Program-made: the position numbers and the translations under genes
The notes under the pieces: generated by a model
Seen by the model: only the letters and a program-made list of their open reading frames with translations
The model's database searches: none
Told to the model about the DNA's origin: nothing
Part shown: one piece after another, positions 6,054-12,971 of the stretch
Position numbering within the stretch: position 1 is the stretch's first letter
Layout of the letters: each line of letters begins with the position of its first letter
Assembly: GCA_910579655.1 (NCBI GenBank)
Contig: CAJTVE010000068.1
Span: forward strand, 1-14,660
DNA: 14,660 bases
From: an uncultured Allobaculum sp.
Lineage (GTDB): Bacteria > Bacillota_I > Bacilli_A > Erysipelotrichales > Erysipelotrichaceae
Direction: 5' to 3'

Positions 6054-7259
6054 CTAGTATGGATAGAAAGTATCCGAAGCTGCATCATAGGTGTAGTAAA
6101 TGCCATTGTCGGTATTATAAAACAGATTGGTCGATGGCGAATGCTGCATATAGTCGACAGCCGAGCCTTCCCAGTCCGTAATGGTCGAAAGGTCTTCTGG
6201 AATCTGCCCGGAAGTTGGCTGCGAAGCTGGAGTCTGATCAGCAGCTGGTGTCTGATCAGCAGCTGGTGTCTGCTGGGCATTTGGATCCTGATTTTCAGAT
6301 GGCGCAGGTGCCTGATTCTGGTCTGTTGCAGCTTGATTCTGGTCAGCTGCGGTCTGGTTTTGGTCCGTCTGACTTTGATCTGTAGACGAATCCGTCTGCT
6401 GGGAGTTTTCCTGTGGGGTTGGATAGATATTCTGATCGAGCACGCTCTTTGGAATTTCACGGTTTTCCGCACGTTCTTCCGGTGAGAGATACATATAGGA
6501 GCAGGCAATTTTATTGACAACTCCATTGTCGCCATCGAGCATCAGGCAGACATTTTCGCCTTGCAGGTTGACCAGAACCTGCTGATACGTGCTCATCATG
6601 AACAGCGATGGAATCGAGGTAAAAATGGTATTTCCATCCTGCAAAACGAGCTTGAGCATATTCTTGTCATAACTTTCCTGCCAAGGAAGAATTTCAGCGA
6701 TCTTTTCAAAGACAGAACGGGTCAGCTGATCTGGATGCTCCCGGACTTCTTTGGCAATCGAATCCAGAACTTCCGGCGAAAGATCCGCTAACAATGGATA
6801 ATGCACCAATGTACGCAGTTCGGTCTGACTGGTCACAGGAATTCTTTCACCCTGACTGGTTAACAGATAGTTTTCCCCGTTTTCTTCATAGTAGCCAATG
6901 ATCGTTTTTTCCTGAATATCCAAGTTCAGGACCTGGCCATCATAGTAAACATCAGCCGATTCAATAAGCGGGTTGGCCAGCAGTTTCTTTTCCATCTGCT
7001 GGGGCAGATTGAGGTAAGTCCGCTGGTTGACCGATACATCCGCAATGCCATAAATCTGCTGCGGAGTGAAATAGTAGTTTCCAGAACAGACCAGGGCCTG
7101 TATGCGAGTATATGGACAGAATAGATAGACGAACGTGCAGATCAGCACAAAAATCAAAACACCCGTTCCGATTTTCAGCCAGACTGGACGGTCATCTTTT
7201 GCCGCCTGCATGGGATCAAGGTTTGTCTCACGCTTAGCAAAGAGAGTCACCTTCGGCAT
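6054..7259 (-). CDS. divIB: Cell division protein FtsQ/DivIB with long Q/N/T-rich C-terminal tail
   Basis: The 401-residue protein has a short cytoplasmic N-terminus, one membrane segment (about 28-48, rich in L, I, V and F), then a POTRA domain (about 50-120, with CSGNYYFTPQQIYGIA) and the beta domain (to about 260), as in FtsQ/DivIB. The protein belongs to the divisome with FtsL/DivIC and FtsB, acting outside the membrane at the septum. Residues about 280-352 are low-complexity: three heptads of the type TDQNQTA (298-318), then a duplicated AADQTP (333-344), then an aromatic end (YYTYDAASDTFYPY). DivIB tails are often variable and disordered, but this one is long. The gene overlaps the end of murB by 26 bp and has AAGG about 10 nt before its ATG. 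It is last in the operon, before a strong terminator. Confidence 0.9.
   Translation of the reverse strand: MPKVTLFAKRETNLDPMQAAKDDRPVWLKIGTGVLIFVLICTFVYLFCPYTRIQALVCSGNYYFTPQQIYGIADVSVNQRTYLNLPQQMEKKLLANPLIESADVYYDGQVLNLDIQEKTIIGYYEENGENYLLTSQGERIPVTSQTELRTLVHYPLLADLSPEVLDSIAKEVREHPDQLTRSVFEKIAEILPWQESYDKNMLKLVLQDGNTIFTSIPSLFMMSTYQQVLVNLQGENVCLMLDGDNGVVNKIACSYMYLSPEERAENREIPKSVLDQNIYPTPQENSQQTDSSTDQSQTDQNQTAADQNQAATDQNQAPAPSENQDPNAQQTPAADQTPAADQTPASQPTSGQIPEDLSTITDWEGSAVDYMQHSPSTNLFYNTDNGIYYTYDAASDTFYPY
6232..6267 (-). repeat. Perfect 18-bp tandem duplication inside divIB
   Basis: The plus-strand unit GTCTGATCAGCAGCTGGT occurs twice back to back (6232-6249 and 6250-6267), followed by a partial third copy. 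It encodes the duplicated AADQTP. The unit is a multiple of three, so copy changes would keep the frame. Confidence 0.85.
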
Positions 7260-8154
7260 GCCAGTTGATCCTTTCTACTTCCGTGATCAGTCGAACACCA
7301 AATTTTTCCCAGGCATCTTTCTGAATCATCCGGATAAGTAAATCGACATCATGAGCCGTAGCACTGCCTTCATTGACAATGAAATTTGAATGGACTTCGC
7401 TTACTCTTGCCCCGCCGATCGCTTTGCCGCGATAGCCTAGATTGTCCACCACCTGCCAGGCATTCATCCCTTCCGGGTTTCGAAACACTGAACCCGCAGA
7501 AGGTCTGGAGACGGGCTGACTGGACAGCCGGCGCTGTTTTCGAGAATCCATCAGCGCTTTGATCTGGGTTCTTTCTTTGGGTTCTAGAGCAAAACGGGCC
7601 GAAAGAATAATCCAGTCTTTGTGGGTCTGGAACAGAGAGTGTCGATAAGTAAAATCGAGTTCTGCTTTGGGCAGCGTTACAATCTGGCCATCGCGCAGAA
7701 TTGTGACATCGATTAAGATTTCAGAAAGATCGGAACGGTAGGCGCCGGCGTTCATATAAATACCACCGCCAATACTGCCTGGAATTCCGGAAGCAAATTC
7801 CAGACCGGAAAGGCCATGATCCATGGCCTCAAAACTCAGCTGGATGATCGAACAGCCAGCCTGGGCGTTGAGAATATTGCCTTTTTCAAAGGTGAAAGCG
7901 TCAAAACCGGATTTGAGCGAAATCACAACGCCATGATAGTCGCAATCATCAATCAGGACATTACTGCCGTTGCCAAGAACGAGCCAGTCCACCTGATTGT
8001 TTTCAAGCAGTTCAATCAGAGTAACCAGGTTTTCCACGCTGTCGACTTCAATAAAGAAATCCGCCTTGCCGCCAATTTTATATGTTGTATGTCTGGAAAG
8101 AGGTTCGCGCTCCCAAACCTGGCCCAGGCGATAAAGAGTGTCTTTCAGGCTCAT
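7234..8154 (-). CDS. murB: UDP-N-acetylenolpyruvoylglucosamine reductase MurB
   Basis: The 306-residue cytoplasmic flavoenzyme reduces UDP-GlcNAc-enolpyruvate to UDP-MurNAc with NADPH, the second committed step of peptidoglycan synthesis. The FAD-binding part shows LGNGSNVLI (60-68) and SGIPGSIGGGIYMNAGAY (122-139). The active site shows YRHS (170-173), the catalytic serine in AGSVFRNP (S222) and a C-terminal glutamate in LITEVE (E292). The RPSAGSVFRNP form is that of the Gram-positive (type II) enzymes. Its ATG directly abuts the murG stop codon, and its 3' end overlaps divIB, so translation is probably coupled. The order murG-murB-divIB matches Bacillus. Confidence 0.96.
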   Translation of the reverse strand: MSLKDTLYRLGQVWEREPLSRHTTYKIGGKADFFIEVDSVENLVTLIELLENNQVDWLVLGNGSNVLIDDCDYHGVVISLKSGFDAFTFEKGNILNAQAGCSIIQLSFEAMDHGLSGLEFASGIPGSIGGGIYMNAGAYRSDLSEILIDVTILRDGQIVTLPKAELDFTYRHSLFQTHKDWIILSARFALEPKERTQIKALMDSRKQRRLSSQPVSRPSAGSVFRNPEGMNAWQVVDNLGYRGKAIGGARVSEVHSNFIVNEGSATAHDVDLLIRMIQKDAWEKFGVRLITEVERINWHAEGDSLC

Positions 8155-9249
8155 TTACTGTTTTCCACCCTTGTCTTGAATCATCTGGCTGGCCCAGTCA
8201 ATCATATTTTCAGCCGCTTTTCGGGTGCCCAGATTCCAGGCGTTTTGAGCCAGTCTCTGGCGGTTTTCTTCATCCAGAAAAGCCGTTGCGATTGCTTCAG
8301 ACAGCGAATCGGCATTGAGATCTTTTTCTTCCAGCAAAACAGCGGCATGCTTATCCGATAACATGCGCGCATTGTAGTACTGGTGGTTTTCTGCAACATA
8401 CGGACTTGGGATAATCACCGCCGGAATTCCGGAGGCTGTTACCTCACAAAGCGTAGTCGCCCCTGCCCGGCACACAATGCCATCGAGCATCGCATAAATG
8501 CGCAGAGCATCGACATACGGCACAGTATGGACATTCGGGAAGGCATCAAACAGATGCAAATCAGAATCATTATCTTTGCCGCAGACATACAGAATCTGCA
8601 AAGATGGATCCACTTTGCTCAGAGCTTCTTTCATCAGTTCATTGACTGAAGAACTGCCAAGGCTGCCCATCACGATCATGATGGTCTTCAAGTTTGGGTC
8701 CAGGCCCAGAGATTCAAAGTACTCTGGATCTTTTTCAATGCGGGCTGCCAGTGAGGAACGCGGATTGCCCAGCTGACGGGCCTTATCCCCTCCAAAAAAG
8801 TTGGTTGCCTTGTCATAGCAGGTGACAATCCCGGATGCATAGCGGCTGACCACTTTGTTGGCCTTGCCGACAACAGAGTTCTGTTCATGAAGCATGACAG
8901 GAATGCCAAGGGAGTGGGCTGCCATGGCCGCCGGTGCACAGACATAACCGCCAAAACCGATTAAAAGATCTGGCTTTTCTTGTTTCAGATACGTTTTTGC
9001 CTGACCTCTGGCCTGGAACATCAGCCAGATGGCTTTCAGTTTCTGAACAACGCCGCCAGTCAGACCAGAGGCGTGAACCGGCAGGAAGCGATAGCCCGCA
9101 TTCGGAACAATCTGGGCTTCCATCCGGTCATCATTTCCAATAAAAACCAGTTCAGTGTCTGGTTCTTGTTCTTTCCATATTTGAGCGAGGGCTAAAGCCG
9201 GATAAATATGTCCGCCAGTTCCCCCGGTAGCGATACAAATTTTTTTCAT
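8155..9249 (-). CDS. murG: MurG, lipid II-forming N-acetylglucosamine transferase
   Basis: MurG adds GlcNAc from UDP-GlcNAc to lipid I at the inner face of the membrane, giving lipid II. The 364-residue product has the N-terminal GGTGGHIYPALALA (9-22), GFGGYVCAPAAMAA and HEQNSVVGKAN in the N-terminal domain, and the UDP-GlcNAc site GATTLCEV with SPYVAENHQYYNA in the C-terminal Rossmann domain. I start it at ATG 9249, where the family N-terminus (MKKICIATGG) begins. An in-frame TTG at 9327 would add 26 residues unlike the family. The start is weakly supplied: GGAG lies about 14 nt away. It is the first gene of a three-gene operon, without the mraY, murD and ftsW genes that often precede it. 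Confidence 0.95.
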   Translation of the reverse strand: MKKICIATGGTGGHIYPALALAQIWKEQEPDTELVFIGNDDRMEAQIVPNAGYRFLPVHASGLTGGVVQKLKAIWLMFQARGQAKTYLKQEKPDLLIGFGGYVCAPAAMAAHSLGIPVMLHEQNSVVGKANKVVSRYASGIVTCYDKATNFFGGDKARQLGNPRSSLAARIEKDPEYFESLGLDPNLKTIMIVMGSLGSSSVNELMKEALSKVDPSLQILYVCGKDNDSDLHLFDAFPNVHTVPYVDALRIYAMLDGIVCRAGATTLCEVTASGIPAVIIPSPYVAENHQYYNARMLSDKHAAVLLEEKDLNADSLSEAIATAFLDEENRQRLAQNAWNLGTRKAAENMIDWASQMIQDKGGKQ

Positions 9250-9397
9250 AGTAAATATCAAATCTCCAACAGGATATCCTCTCAGAATCTGCCCACTTGA
9301 AAGCTTTCCGCTTTGACAGAAAAGCAACAGGCATATAACAGATTTCCTGATCCAGCGCGATCAAACCTGATCAGTCGGGAGTGGGTGCTACCTGACT

Positions 9398-9426
9398 ATT
9401 GTGGGCTGTTTTTGGGTTGTTTTCAA
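9398..9426 (-). promoter_or_regulatory. Candidate promoter of murG-murB-divIB
   Basis: TTGAAA (9426-9421) and CACAAT (9403-9398) are spaced 17 nt apart on the minus strand, about 150 nt before the murG ATG. The -35 is close to consensus and the -10 is moderate. Consistent with murG opening its own transcript, since a terminator ends the upstream sortase gene. Confidence 0.4.
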
Positions 9427-9744
9427 TGGTCCAGATTCAGAATTGCTGATAAGCGATACAAAAGCAATTTTTGAAAGATAAACTCTGGCATCCATTTCGA
9501 TTCTGCCATCTTCCAAGCAAAATGACGGATGGTCAATGCGAAGACGGATTTTTTTATTTTACTCTTCCTCTGATCCGATACGCAAATATTCATAGCCATC
9601 ATTCATAACCACTGATTGATTTTTCATCTTTGCAGATGGTTGCAGCCCCTATGACATATTCATTTGAAATAGAAAAACAGAAAACCTTGCGATCAGTGAT
9701 CTTTGTTGATCTATAACCTTTCTCATTATAATCAAGCCGCATAG
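9427..9744. other. Intergenic region upstream of murG; only a broken reading frame
   Basis: Part of a 666-bp gap between the sortase and murG. On the minus strand one frame runs from ATG 9627 through 22 codons to a TAA (9561-9559), then stays open for 56 more codons to a TAG at 9388. I recognise nothing in it, and its end overlaps the candidate murG promoter. Two GACGGAT direct repeats (9525-9531 and 9543-9549) are the only other structure. Confidence 0.4.
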
Positions 9745-9778
9745 AAAAAGCCTGACCTTTAGAGAAAAGATCAGGCTT
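9745..9778 (-). terminator. Intrinsic terminator of the class B sortase gene
   Basis: AAGCCTGA (9748-9755) pairs with TCAGGCTT (9771-9778), and after one mismatch the stem continues with CTTT/AAAG. On the minus strand the stem is followed by T residues. It lies about 138 nt after the stop codon. Confidence 0.8.
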
Positions 9779-9915
9779 CTTGAAAACAGAATGGAAAAGT
9801 GCAGATCAAAATGTAGATTTGTGATGGATCCAGGCAGATTAGTCTGCCCTTTGACGGACTTTCTGCCTGTTTTCCTCCATCCGTACATTTCCAGCTTTCT
9901 TTCTTTGAGTATCGG

Positions 9916-10734
9916 TTACGAAGCTTCACTTTGCGGAATGAGTTCATTCCATTCCTGCAAAGCGCCCATCAGGACAATTCGCTGATTGGAAGAGAATCCA
10001 TAATCCAGGTTACAGGTCGAAAGGGTCACAAAATTGCGGTTGGTCAGATCCATATCCCGCGTATAGAGCGCCTGACTGTACACATCTGCCATGACCTGAT
10101 CCTGCTGGCCAGCATAATCGGTCAGATACACAGCTGCATCATCTGAACCCTGATAGAAGGCAATGACATTGCAGCGATAGTTCTGCTCAGGCGTGAGCAG
10201 CCAGAAGTAAGGATGCGAATCGAAAAAGGATTGATCGCTGAAATTTTTCAGGCTGGTAAACATGCCGCCCACATCGGAAACGGAATGTCCATAGATCAGG
10301 GAGTTATCATCCAGAAAGTTTGGATTTGCGGCAGCATCCAGAAAAATCGATCCCCAGGAGTTGTAAGCCCCAGTATAGGTATGGGTCAGATAGTAATCAT
10401 TATCTGCCCCCTGCACGACCGGATACGAAATGCCGGTTCCCGGTACAATAACCCAGGCTACGACATTTGGGTTGGCAGCTTTCAAGCCGGCCCAGTCCAC
10501 CGAGAAATAATCGATGTGATTGGTTTCTGTGGTCTGGTCTTCAATCTGCTGTCCGGGCGTCAGATATTGAGCCAGTTCTTCCGTTTCTTTTTCCAGCTGG
10601 TGGCCTTCACTCCACACTCCATACAGTTTCCATCCTGCAAACAGGAAGACAACCAGGGCGACCAGTGCCAGAACGCGGAAAATGATGACACTGACGCTTG
10701 TCTTTGATTTATTAGATTTAGAATTTTTACTCAT
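9916..10734 (-). CDS. srtB: Class B sortase
   Basis: The 272-residue membrane-anchored transpeptidase starts with a lysine/serine-rich cytoplasmic tail, followed by one membrane segment (about 15-38), and the sortase fold extends to the end. The catalytic triad is visible: His150 in LIYGH, Cys241 in TLSTC and Arg252 in NQRIVLMG. The spacing between His and Cys (91 residues, including an extra helix region) and the wording of the LIYGH block favour class B over class A. Class B enzymes attach proteins such as haem-uptake factors, or pilus bases, to the peptidoglycan through an NPxTN-like signal. No substrate gene or iron cluster is next to it. There is no SD before the ATG; a -10-like box lies 6 nt upstream. 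The gene is alone, between its promoter and the terminator at 9745-9778. Confidence 0.9.
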   Translation of the reverse strand: MSKNSKSNKSKTSVSVIIFRVLALVALVVFLFAGWKLYGVWSEGHQLEKETEELAQYLTPGQQIEDQTTETNHIDYFSVDWAGLKAANPNVVAWVIVPGTGISYPVVQGADNDYYLTHTYTGAYNSWGSIFLDAAANPNFLDDNSLIYGHSVSDVGGMFTSLKNFSDQSFFDSHPYFWLLTPEQNYRCNVIAFYQGSDDAAVYLTDYAGQQDQVMADVYSQALYTRDMDLTNRNFVTLSTCNLDYGFSSNQRIVLMGALQEWNELIPQSEAS

Positions 10735-10740
10735 ACAGCT

Positions 10741-10769
10741 ATCTTAGCGAAAAGCGCCAAATTTCAAAA
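10741..10769 (-). promoter_or_regulatory. Candidate promoter of srtB placing transcription start at the ATG
   Basis: TAAGAT (10746-10741) on the minus strand is followed by six bases and then the srtB ATG. Upstream are TTTTGA (17-nt spacing) or TTGAAA (15-nt spacing). The spacer contains GGCGCTTTTCGC, the same GAAAAGCGC core seen near the ROK gene. No SD is present, so the mRNA may be leaderless. Inference from sequence. Confidence 0.35.
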
Positions 10770-10965
10770 GAGCTGTCGTCTTTTCTTTTGAGCAGATGCG
10801 CTGTTGGAAACCATATGAAAAGAGGCCATAAAAATCCTCTGCCCTAACCGGCCATCAGGCATGAAAAGAGGAAAAACGGCCAAGCGAATAAAACAACAGA
10901 CTTCAGACTGCAGCAAATAGGAACCTGGATGAAAAGCGCTGATCCAGAAGAGATAAAAAGATACA
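10770..10965. other. Gene-free region between srtB and nagB, with an operator-like inverted repeat
   Basis: No coding region is seen. CTGGAT (10925-10930) and ATCCAG (10942-10947) flank GAAAAGCGCTG, which repeats the core found at 1210 and 10749. A small hairpin, AGAGG/CCTCT, lies near 10820-10845. The stretch belongs to the 320-bp gap downstream of nagB. Confidence 0.35.
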
Positions 10966-10995
10966 AGAAAAAGAGGAGCCAATGAAAACTCCTCT
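10966..10995 (-). terminator. Intrinsic terminator of nagB
   Basis: AGAGGAG (10972-10978) and CTCCTCT (10989-10995) form a perfect 7-bp stem with a 10-nt loop, followed on the minus strand by TTTTCTTG. A second hairpin, ACGATC/GATCGT (11012-11017 and 11026-11031), lies between it and the nagB stop. Confidence 0.85.
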
Positions 10996-11054
10996 GATTT
11001 ATCTGCTTCAGACGATCCTTTTTTCGATCGTTCTTCAAGTTTATCGCTTCAAAC

Positions 11055-11771
11055 TTACTTAGAAAGTTTGGAGGCAGCTTCTGCGTCAACGATGACGACG
11101 CAGTCTGGATGGTTCTGTAAAACAGAAGCTGGGCATTCGGTCGTAACTGGTCCTTCGATCATGGCTTTAACAGCATCCGCTTTGCTTGCCCCATTGGCAA
11201 TCAGCAGAATTTTCTTGGCGTCCATAACAGTTCCAATTCCCTGACTGATGGCTTTTTCTGGAACTTTAGTGATGTCGTCATCGAAGAAACGTTTGTTGGC
11301 ATCTCTTGTGCTTTCTGTCAGCTCAACGATGTGTGTTCTTTCGTCGAATGGTGTTCCTGGTTCGTTGAAACCGATGTGACCATTGCGGCCGATTCCGAGC
11401 AGCTGAATATCTACGCCTTTCACTTCATCATCATATTTCTTGGCATCTTCAGCTGTAGAACCATAAGGAACATGCGTGTTGTCTGGGTTGATATCAACGT
11501 GTTTGAACAGATGATCGTTCATGAACGTATAGTAGGACTGAGGATCGTTGCGATCGATGCCTACATATTCGTCCAGGTTGTAAGTCACAACATCTTTATA
11601 GGATGTTCCATTTTCTTCATGGTCTTTGACCATTTCTGCATACAGACCTTCAGGTGAGCTTCCAGTCGCCAGACCTAAAACCGCATTTGGTTTTTCATCC
11701 AGGACAGCCTTCATCACTTTGAAGGCTTCTTTGCTCAGACCGTCATAATCTTTTGTGACAATAACTTTCAT
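11055..11771 (-). CDS. nagB: Glucosamine-6-phosphate deaminase NagB
   Basis: NagB converts glucosamine-6-phosphate to fructose-6-phosphate and ammonia, sending amino sugars to glycolysis. The 238-residue form is the short Gram-positive type. It shows GLATGSSPEGLY (33-44), the base D67 in NLDEYVG, and GIGRNGHIGFNEPG (126-139), which carries N130, H132 and E137 of the active site. I use ATG 11771, since the family begins MKVIV; the longer frame from 11858 adds 29 unrelated residues. AGGAGGAG lies some 12 nt before this ATG, a little far but strong. The gene stands alone, with its own promoter and terminator. No nagA is near, so deacetylation must be encoded elsewhere. It fits with the ROK kinase and the PTS genes in this window as amino-sugar functions. 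Confidence 0.96.
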   Translation of the reverse strand: MKVIVTKDYDGLSKEAFKVMKAVLDEKPNAVLGLATGSSPEGLYAEMVKDHEENGTSYKDVVTYNLDEYVGIDRNDPQSYYTFMNDHLFKHVDINPDNTHVPYGSTAEDAKKYDDEVKGVDIQLLGIGRNGHIGFNEPGTPFDERTHIVELTESTRDANKRFFDDDITKVPEKAISQGIGTVMDAKKILLIANGASKADAVKAMIEGPVTTECPASVLQNHPDCVVIVDAEAASKLSK

Positions 11772-11814
11772 ACTCTTACTTTTCTCCTCCTCTGATCGTG
11801 GCAATAACGTCACT

Positions 11815-11820
11815 ATTATA
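11815..11820 (-). promoter_or_regulatory. Candidate -10 box of the nagB promoter
   Basis: A perfect TATAAT (11820-11815) lies 43 nt before the nagB start. No good -35 stands at 16-18 nt (GACTAT at 17), so an activator or a weak promoter is possible. Confidence 0.45.
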
Positions 11821-11907
11821 AGGCTTACACTCTCAAAATAGTCGGAAATTGCGATCATTTACCGATTTTTATAAGCGGTTGTTCAGCTTTGAACTTTCCA
11901 GACCTTG

Positions 11908-11946
11908 TTTTCTTTTTTCTCTCTTCTTTCTTCTTTTTCTCTTTTC
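11908..11946 (-). other. 39-nt pure purine run downstream of the acetyltransferase gene
   Basis: Between the GNAT stop and nagB the minus strand is A and G only for 39 nt (pyrimidine only on the plus strand). No standard terminator was found after the GNAT gene. The tract may be unstructured 3' RNA; no function can be claimed. Confidence 0.4.
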
Positions 11947-11991
11947 AACCTGTCTAACGAATCGGGATGACTTTCCATGATGAACCTAACT

Positions 11992-12726
11992 TCAGCTGTT
12001 TCTCTTCTCTGTTTGTTCCCTGTAGTCTTCTTGCAGTGAAGATGTCTTTTTTGAAGGTTCCTGTCTGGGTGGCAGAGCAGCCAGACAATTGTGGTAGTCG
12101 ATTTGTGGAAAAGTATCCAGATAGCTTGAAAGGACGTTGTAATACTGATCGTAGGTGACCGGTGTCGGGTAGCTGAGCAGCTCCATTTCAACGCCAAAAA
12201 GCTGGATTTCCTGATTGCAGTCGATCATGTTGTTGCGAAGATAAAAGGCCTTGCGGCGGGCTGGAATCTGATCCGATGCAGTGAATGTAGATTCAATTTC
12301 AATGATGAATGGCTTAGAACGATGGTCTTTCAGCCACGATAACAGGCGGGAGCCAATTCCCCGATCACGAAGTTTTGGATTGACAGCCAGATAATCAAGG
12401 ATATCTGCCTGCTGGCCGTTTACAAGAAAAAGCAGACCCGCAAATTCATTGTGGTCAAATGCAGAGTACGCCTCCATTCTTCCCTTTTGGACAGATTGAA
12501 GAACCATCTCCATTGGTTTTCTTTCACTGTCGGGAAAGGCATCATGATAAAGCTGGTATACTTCTTCATATTCAGAATTTGAACGTCTAAATGGACGCAG
12601 TTCAAGCTCGTCAGTCTTACTGGAAGGCTCCTGATTGGTTTGAGACTTGGCAGGCATTCTATCTGTTTCTACTGGAGTCATTTCGCTGCGATTTATTTTA
12701 TTTGGGTTCATTTTTTGGATATTCAT
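11992..12726 (-). CDS. GNAT family N-acetyltransferase with extra N- and C-terminal segments
   Basis: From ATG 12726 the product has 244 residues. The GNAT core (about 42-180) shows the acetyl-CoA motif A as DYLAVNPKLRDRGIGSRLL (about 111-129, with R120, G123 and G125 of the R-x-x-G-x-G loop) and the later RRKAFYLRNNMID helix-strand. Substrate unknown; such proteins acetylate amines of small molecules or proteins. The first about 40 residues are polar, and the last about 40 are Q/S/E/K-rich and probably disordered. The start is uncertain: 12876 (no SD), 12801 (GAAGG at 10 nt) and 12768 (AGAAAGG touching the ATG) are in frame. I prefer 12726 because a promoter-like pair ends six bases before it. 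The gene is alone and terminates in DNA without a clear hairpin. Confidence 0.8.
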   Translation of the reverse strand: MNIQKMNPNKINRSEMTPVETDRMPAKSQTNQEPSSKTDELELRPFRRSNSEYEEVYQLYHDAFPDSERKPMEMVLQSVQKGRMEAYSAFDHNEFAGLLFLVNGQQADILDYLAVNPKLRDRGIGSRLLSWLKDHRSKPFIIEIESTFTASDQIPARRKAFYLRNNMIDCNQEIQLFGVEMELLSYPTPVTYDQYYNVLSSYLDTFPQIDYHNCLAALPPRQEPSKKTSSLQEDYREQTEKRNS

Positions 12727-12732
12727 AGTTAA

Positions 12733-12761
12733 ACCATAACAAAAGCAAAGTAATCTCTCAA
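12733..12761 (-). promoter_or_regulatory. Candidate promoter of the GNAT gene adjoining the start codon
   Basis: TTGAGA (12761-12756), a 17-nt spacer and TATGGT (12738-12733) stand on the minus strand, with six bases between the -10 and ATG 12726. If real, transcription would begin at or very near the start codon. The longer reading frames would then not be on this transcript. Confidence 0.35.
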
Positions 12762-12937
12762 TTCTCATCCTTTCTGGCAGGAATTTCAATATCGTCTCCA
12801 TCTTGACATTGCCTTCAAAATGGCTTGCTGTTTCTGTGTTTTCCCGCTTTCTGCCAGACTTTTGTCCTTCCCTCATTGTCTTATCAGCCTATTCTTTCAT
12901 CTTCCGGCTTCTTTTCTTTTCATCTTTCCAACAAAAA

Positions 12938-12959
12938 ACTCCGCTGGCGCGGAGTTTTT
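12938..12959 (-). terminator. Bidirectional intrinsic terminator of the PTS operon
   Basis: ACTCCGC (12938-12944) and GCGGAGT (12949-12955) form a 7-bp GC-rich stem with a 4-nt loop, flanked by A-runs and T-runs on both sides. It lies 16 nt after the EIID stop. Confidence 0.9.
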
Positions 12960-12971
12960 CGCTTTTTGATT

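Noticed and set aside
6014..6535. 173-codon minus-strand ORF rich in R, Q, H, I
   Set aside because: Shadow frame of divIB caused by its repetitive tail; the divIB frame has clear domains and a membrane anchor.
7816..8361. 181-codon plus-strand ORF
   Set aside because: Antisense to murB and the end of murG, which are unmistakable; typical mirror frame of a real gene.
9340..9380. Several GATC-containing short repeats (CCTGATC twice, CTGATCAG)
   Set aside because: Short self-complementary words with no consistent spacing; not enough for an operator or origin call.
10213..10707. 164-codon plus-strand ORF
   Set aside because: Antisense to the class B sortase; no family features.
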